From the NCBI GenBank assembly GCA_035315065.1, contig DATFYM010000191.1, positions 1-46,611 on the forward strand: a DNA stretch of 46,611 nucleotides, in the 5' to 3' direction. The DNA is from DATFYM01 sp035315065. Its GTDB lineage: Bacteria > Acidobacteriota > Terriglobia > UBA7540. A program made the position numbers and the translations under genes. Below, one piece after another: positions 43,734-46,611 of this stretch. The first letter of the stretch is position 1. Each line of letters opens with the position of its first letter. Below the pieces are notes generated by a model, which was given only the letters and a program-made list of their open reading frames with translations, made no database searches and was not told the origin of the DNA.

Positions 43734-44492
43734 CCACAAAAAGTAGATGGTCATGGAAAATCCCACCACGATGACGAACCGGCGCACCAGCCCAGGGTCG
43801 AGTTTCTGGGCAAAGTGCGCGCCGCCATATCCGCCCAAGGCCGCGCCAACGATCATCAAAAGAGCTTGGGGCCAGACCACCGCTCCCGCGACGATGAACG
43901 TGATCACCGCGGCGCCATTGATCGCGGCGGCGAGGAGGGACTTGACCGCGTTCATGCTGTGGATATCTCCCACCTGGACCATGCTCAGCAGGGCGAGCAT
44001 CAGGATACCGATCCCGCCGCCGAAAAACCCACCGTACAAGGCGATCACAAGCTGCACCAGTGCTGCCCCAGTCACCGTGAGCCATGAAGGAGCACTCGGA
44101 TTATTGAACCTGGCGCCCACACTCTGCGATAGCCTTTTGCCAAACGTGAAGAGCAGGGTCGCGACCAGAAAAAGGTACGGCACCAAGCGCATGAACGTGG
44201 CCTGCGGGGTGCGCAGCAGGATCAGCGCGCCGAGCAGGCCGCCGACGACACTCGATACGGTGAGAGGCACCATGATTCCGGCGCGGCGCGGCAGCTTGCT
44301 CCAGTAGGCACCAACGGCGGCGACCGACCCCGGCCAGATCGCCACCGTGGACGTGGCGTTAGCGGGAATGGGAGGCACACCCGTGAAGATCAGCGCCGGA
44401 AAGGAAAAGAAACTGCCGCCTCCTGCCACCGAGTTCATCAGACCGGCAATCATGGCAGCGACGAAAAGCACAATGCCGTTCAGCAAGCTCAT
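43725..44492 (-). CDS. TSUP-family membrane protein (TauE/SafE-like)
   Basis: The 255-residue protein has seven to eight hydrophobic helices and the family pattern AGLMNSVAGGGSFFSFPAL near the start, repeated in the second half (YGGFFGGGIGILMLALLSM). TSUP proteins export sulfite, sulfoacetate or related anions; the substrate here is unknown. AAGGAACC before ATG 44492 supports this start over 44507. Confidence 0.88.
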   Translation of the reverse strand: MSLLNGIVLFVAAMIAGLMNSVAGGGSFFSFPALIFTGVPPIPANATSTVAIWPGSVAAVGAYWSKLPRRAGIMVPLTVSSVVGGLLGALILLRTPQATFMRLVPYLFLVATLLFTFGKRLSQSVGARFNNPSAPSWLTVTGAALVQLVIALYGGFFGGGIGILMLALLSMVQVGDIHSMNAVKSLLAAAINGAAVITFIVAGAVVWPQALLMIVGAALGGYGGAHFAQKLDPGLVRRFVIVVGFSMTIYFLWKR

Positions 44493-44509
44493 GGTTCCTT
44501 CAAGCACGT

Positions 44510-44632
44510 CCGTGGTCCGTTGTCAGTGGTCCGGTGCTAGTTCGAAATTCGAAACTCGGGAATCCGGGCGAATTTCGAATTTCGATTTTCGAACCGAGGC
44601 AAGGGGCTACTGACAACGGACGACTGACAGCC
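44510..44632. repeat. Period-7 inverted array pair (GTCAGTG and CGAAATT words)
   Basis: GTGGTCCGTTGTCAGTGGTC is mirrored by CTACTGACAACGGACGACTG, with an inner pair CGAAATTCGAAACTCGGG and GAATTTCGAATTTCGATTTTC-like words. The right arm overlaps the 3' end of the MobA-like gene. Confidence 0.7.
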
Positions 44633-45251
44633 GCCGCAAAACGGCCTGATAGTCGTCCGGCGTGTTCATATTATCGAAGATCCGCGCCGGGAAGCCCGCG
44701 CGGGCGATCTCCGGCCACGTGAGCCTCTCGACGCGAACCTTGGCGAACGAGCGGCTCACTTGGTTCTGGCCCGCGGCGAGCGTGGTCCTGATCGCCCAGA
44801 GGGCACGCCGCCGGTACACCGCGCACAAAGGCTCGTCGCCACCACCGCGCGAGACGGGAAGCGTCACCTCGTCGCCGCCCTTGAAGGCGTGCCGGCAAAG
44901 AAAGCGCAGGAAAGCCGCCTCCATCCAGGGAAGATCGCAGCTCAGAATCAAGTTAAACTCCGTCCGCGTTCGAGCCAGCGCGGCGGAAATCCCCGCCAGC
45001 GGCCCCCGACCGGGAAGTTCGTCGGCTAAGATCGTCACTCCGAGATCTTCCACGTGCCCATCCATTCCGCCGCTGAATCGAGCGGTTGCCCCAACAATGA
45101 ACGCCTGCCGGCTGACGGCTCGCAGTAGCCGGATTTGCCGGCTCAGCATGGTCTCTCCACTCAGCACGAGAGCGGCTTTCGGTCGACCCATCCTTCGGCT
45201 GGCTCCTCCCGCCAGAAGGAAACCGGTTACGTTTTCGAATCGACGCCCCAT
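44607..45251 (-). CDS. mobA: MobA-like molybdenum cofactor guanylyltransferase
   Basis: The 214-residue protein has the nucleotidyltransferase N-terminus GFLLAGGASRRMGRPKAAL. The segments ELPGRGPLAGISAAL and LILSCDLPWMEAAFLRFL match MobA-type enzymes that attach GMP to molybdopterin. The start ATG 45251 is set by the GGAS motif; the frame upstream is not MobA-like. The last residues (SVVRCQ) are encoded by a repeat arm, so the natural end was probably earlier. No other moa or moe gene is in the window. Confidence 0.85.
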   Translation of the reverse strand: MGRRFENVTGFLLAGGASRRMGRPKAALVLSGETMLSRQIRLLRAVSRQAFIVGATARFSGGMDGHVEDLGVTILADELPGRGPLAGISAALARTRTEFNLILSCDLPWMEAAFLRFLCRHAFKGGDEVTLPVSRGGGDEPLCAVYRRRALWAIRTTLAAGQNQVSRSFAKVRVERLTWPEIARAGFPARIFDNMNTPDDYQAVLRRLSVVRCQ

Positions 45252-45321
45252 GGTAGACGCGAATGGACATCTTAGCGCAACCCGAGCAATTGGCAGTCGT
45301 TTCTCTCGCCAGCGGCCGGTT

Positions 45322-46611
45322 TCAGGCACCCGCAAGCACGCGAAGGGCGACCGTGCTACAATCCGTCCGCCCAAAAGTGCGACTGTCGCGCTGGGCAGTT
45401 CGATGCTCACCAAGTCGACTGGAGGATTGCGAAACATGAACACGAATTAACTGGCGGTGGTAATCTCTGCAGCGGCCTACTGGTTGCTGGGAGGTCTCTG
45501 GTACGGAGTGCTGTTCAGCAAGCCCTGGATGGCGTTGGAGCATATCACCGAGCAGCAGGCGAGCGGCATGAGTCCGGTCCTGCCGTACGTCATCACCTTT
45601 GCGTTGAACCTGCTCATCGCCTTCGTGCTGGCGCAGGTTGTCAAATCGCGCAACGCCGGTTCGGCCGTCCAAGGCGCCGGCGTCGGAGTTCTGGTGTGGA
45701 TCGGCTTTGTCGGACCGGTAACCTTCACCACGTACATGTACGAGATGCGGCCCACGGAACTGTTCGCCATCAACGAATGTTACCCGCTCGCGGGGCTCAT
45801 CCTCATGGGAGCCATCCTCGGCGCCTGGAGGAAGAAGTCTAACGAGTTGAAGGTCGAAGGTTGAAGGTTGAAGGTCGAAGGTCTTCCGGACTTGCAACGT
45901 GCCCTCTGCCTCCTGCGGACTGCCTTCTGCCTTCGGCCTACTGCCTTCTTCATGAGGTGAAGGGGGGTGGCCGCCTATCCCAGGGCTTTCGCCCCGGGCT
46001 AAGTTATTTCGCCGCTCCGCGGCTTCTCGACGGCTTTCCGCCGTCTGATGCCCATTGCCTTCTGCCGATTGCCTACTGCTCTCCACGGTGGCTTCGTTCC
46101 TGATTTGCGCCGACACCGATCCTTTGTTTTCAAGCAAATCGGTGGCTTCGTTTTTTGAAAAGTCGAAGGTCGAAGGTTGAAAGTCGAGGGCCCCGTTCTT
46201 CCCGAACCGCGACGTGCCCTCTGCCTCCTGTGGACTGCCTTCTGCCTTCCGCCTACTGCCTTCTTCTTGAGGTGAAGGGGGGTGGCCGCCTGTCCCAGGG
46301 CTTTCGCCCTGGGCTACATTACGTCGCCGCTCCGCGGCTTCTGGAGCGTCTGCCGGTTTGTGCTTGCCGTCGGCGCGATCAGCGGCCTCAACCCTTTCTG
46401 TGCTCTCTTCACTTTTGTCCTTTGGCTCTTTGCCTTTTGCCTTTCTTTCCTCCTGCGCCCCGCCGTTGCGATCGGGACCGCCCTCGTCTGCCAACTGCTG
46501 ACTGCCGACTGCTGACTGCCCACTGCCTTCTTCTTTCTCCCGGGCGAAGCGTTCCGCCCGCACTTTCAGCAGCAGTTGCAGCTTGCGGTCGATCTGCCGG
46601 TCCGTGACTTC
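45322..46611 (-). CDS. Partial unknown gene entering from the right edge, running into repeat DNA
   Basis: At the right edge the minus strand reads EVTDRQIDRKLQLLLKVRAE and RFAREKEEG, a plausible gene end. The frame then passes into a seven-base array (GSGQSAVGSQQLADE) and two near-identical copies of a 315-bp repeat without a stop until 45322, antisense to the DUF1761-like gene. The true C-terminus is probably near 46525; the rest is likely run-on. The family is unknown. Confidence 0.3.
   Translation of the reverse strand, partial: EVTDRQIDRKLQLLLKVRAERFAREKEEGSGQSAVGSQQLADEGGPDRNGGAQEERKAKGKEPKDKSEESTERVEAADRADGKHKPADAPEAAERRRNVAQGESPGTGGHPPSPQEEGSRRKAEGSPQEAEGTSRFGKNGALDFQPSTFDFSKNEATDLLENKGSVSAQIRNEATVESSRQSAEGNGHQTAESRREAAERRNNLARGESPGIGGHPPSPHEEGSRPKAEGSPQEAEGTLQVRKTFDLQPSTFDLQLVRLLPPGAEDGSHEDEPRERVTFVDGEQFRGPHLVHVRGEGYRSDKADPHQNSDAGALDGRTGVARFDNLRQHEGDEQVQRKGDDVRQDRTHAARLLLGDMLQRHPGLAEQHSVPETSQQPVGRCRDYHRQLIRVHVSQSSSRLGEHRTAQRDSRTFGRTDCSTVALRVLAGA
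45436..45864 (+). CDS. DUF1761-like small membrane protein, stop codon at codon 5
   Basis: GGAGG ten bases before ATG 45436 and the reading MNTN-TAA-LAVVISAAAYWLLGGLWYGV suggest that a tryptophan codon at position 5 has become TAA (45448-45450). The remaining frame is intact to TGA 45862-45864. GTG 45457 may be used as an alternative start, giving a protein of 135 residues. Four hydrophobic helices (VISAAAYWLLGGLWYGVLF, YVITFALNLLIAFVLAQVV, GVLVWIGFVGPVTFTTYMY, LAGLILMGAILGAW) match DUF1761-type proteins of unknown function. Confidence 0.65.
45850..46345. repeat. Tandem 315-bp-spaced duplication with period-7 arrays and CCCAGGGC hairpins
   Basis: A block of about 130 bases (GAAGGTC array, CTGCCTTCTGCCTTC array, AGGTGAAGGGGGGTGGCCGC, then a CCCAGGGCTTTCGCC-type hairpin) occurs at about 45847-46026 and again at about 46160-46340. 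AGGGGGGTGG is at 45961 and 46276, exactly 315 bases apart. Between the copies lies a low-complexity stretch with an AATCGGTGGCTTCG sequence. Confidence 0.7.
46499..46530. repeat. Period-7 array (GCAGTCA word on the minus strand)
   Basis: TGACTGCCGACTGCTGACTG and CCACTGCC repeat in seven-base steps, like the element at 35988-36106. It lies inside the partial minus-strand reading frame. Confidence 0.55.

Overview
The window looks like a chromosome segment of an Acidobacteriota bacterium, probably an uncultured soil member. The support is GC-rich codon use, a large Oar-like TonB-dependent transporter with a carboxypeptidase-regulatory plug domain, a secreted BNR/VPS10-type propeller protein, a PD40 plus TPR cytochrome-like protein, a secreted M1 peptidase, and intergenic DNA crowded with short repeats. 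This is inferred from gene content; no rRNA, tRNA, CRISPR array, phage or complete insertion sequence was found.

Layout. 1-4.6 kb: end of an unknown gene, a secreted haem-motif/PD40/TPR protein, a site-2-type protease and two orphan antitoxins (Phd and YgiT types). 4.5-8.2 kb, minus strand: a c-type cytochrome translationally coupled to an MsbA-like ABC exporter, plus a zinc-ribbon rhomboid protease. 8.4-14.2 kb: RlpA lipoprotein, HIT hydrolase, M1 aminopeptidase and M20 carboxypeptidase. 14.3-20.7 kb is a zone of damaged genes: an RHH protein followed by a partner with an in-frame TGA, a truncated and frameshifted amidohydrolase, a HigBA-like pair with a frameshifted toxin, and a BNR-propeller gene split by one frameshift, followed by an intact LolA-like protein. 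21.0-23.5 kb: a two-gene redox operon, a Tat-exported double-cluster Fe-S protein and a NapH-NapG fusion. 23.8-29.3 kb: MATE exporter, YecA/SEC-C protein, an unusual gene-poor stretch with phased repeats, and two secreted proteins. 29.5-35 kb: TonB transporter, then a peroxiredoxin whose peroxidatic position is an in-frame TGA, then small proteins. 36-45.9 kb: mostly housekeeping genes, including RmlD-like reductase, receiver, metallo-hydrolase, RRM protein, FtsY, HAD, RsuA-type pseudouridine synthase, MlaF-like ATPase, TauE/SafE permease, MobA-like transferase and a DUF1761-like membrane protein.

Two observations stand out. First, the peroxiredoxin at 32716-33213 reads through a TGA exactly where the catalytic cysteine belongs (DFTPV-TGA-RDEL), with a good ribosome binding site and a hairpin starting at the next base. 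This is a strong selenoprotein candidate. Second, about twenty intergenic regions hold arrays of degenerate 7-bp repeats. The 7-bp word differs from locus to locus, but the period and the layout (one array facing an inverted partner across a short loop) recur, often starting at a stop codon. One hairpin has 29-bp perfect arms. Together they look like one family of elements defined by architecture rather than by sequence.

Caution: the window carries at least five reading-frame lesions, some of which could be assembly errors. This tempers the selenocysteine reading, although that TGA falls on the one residue where selenocysteine makes chemical sense.
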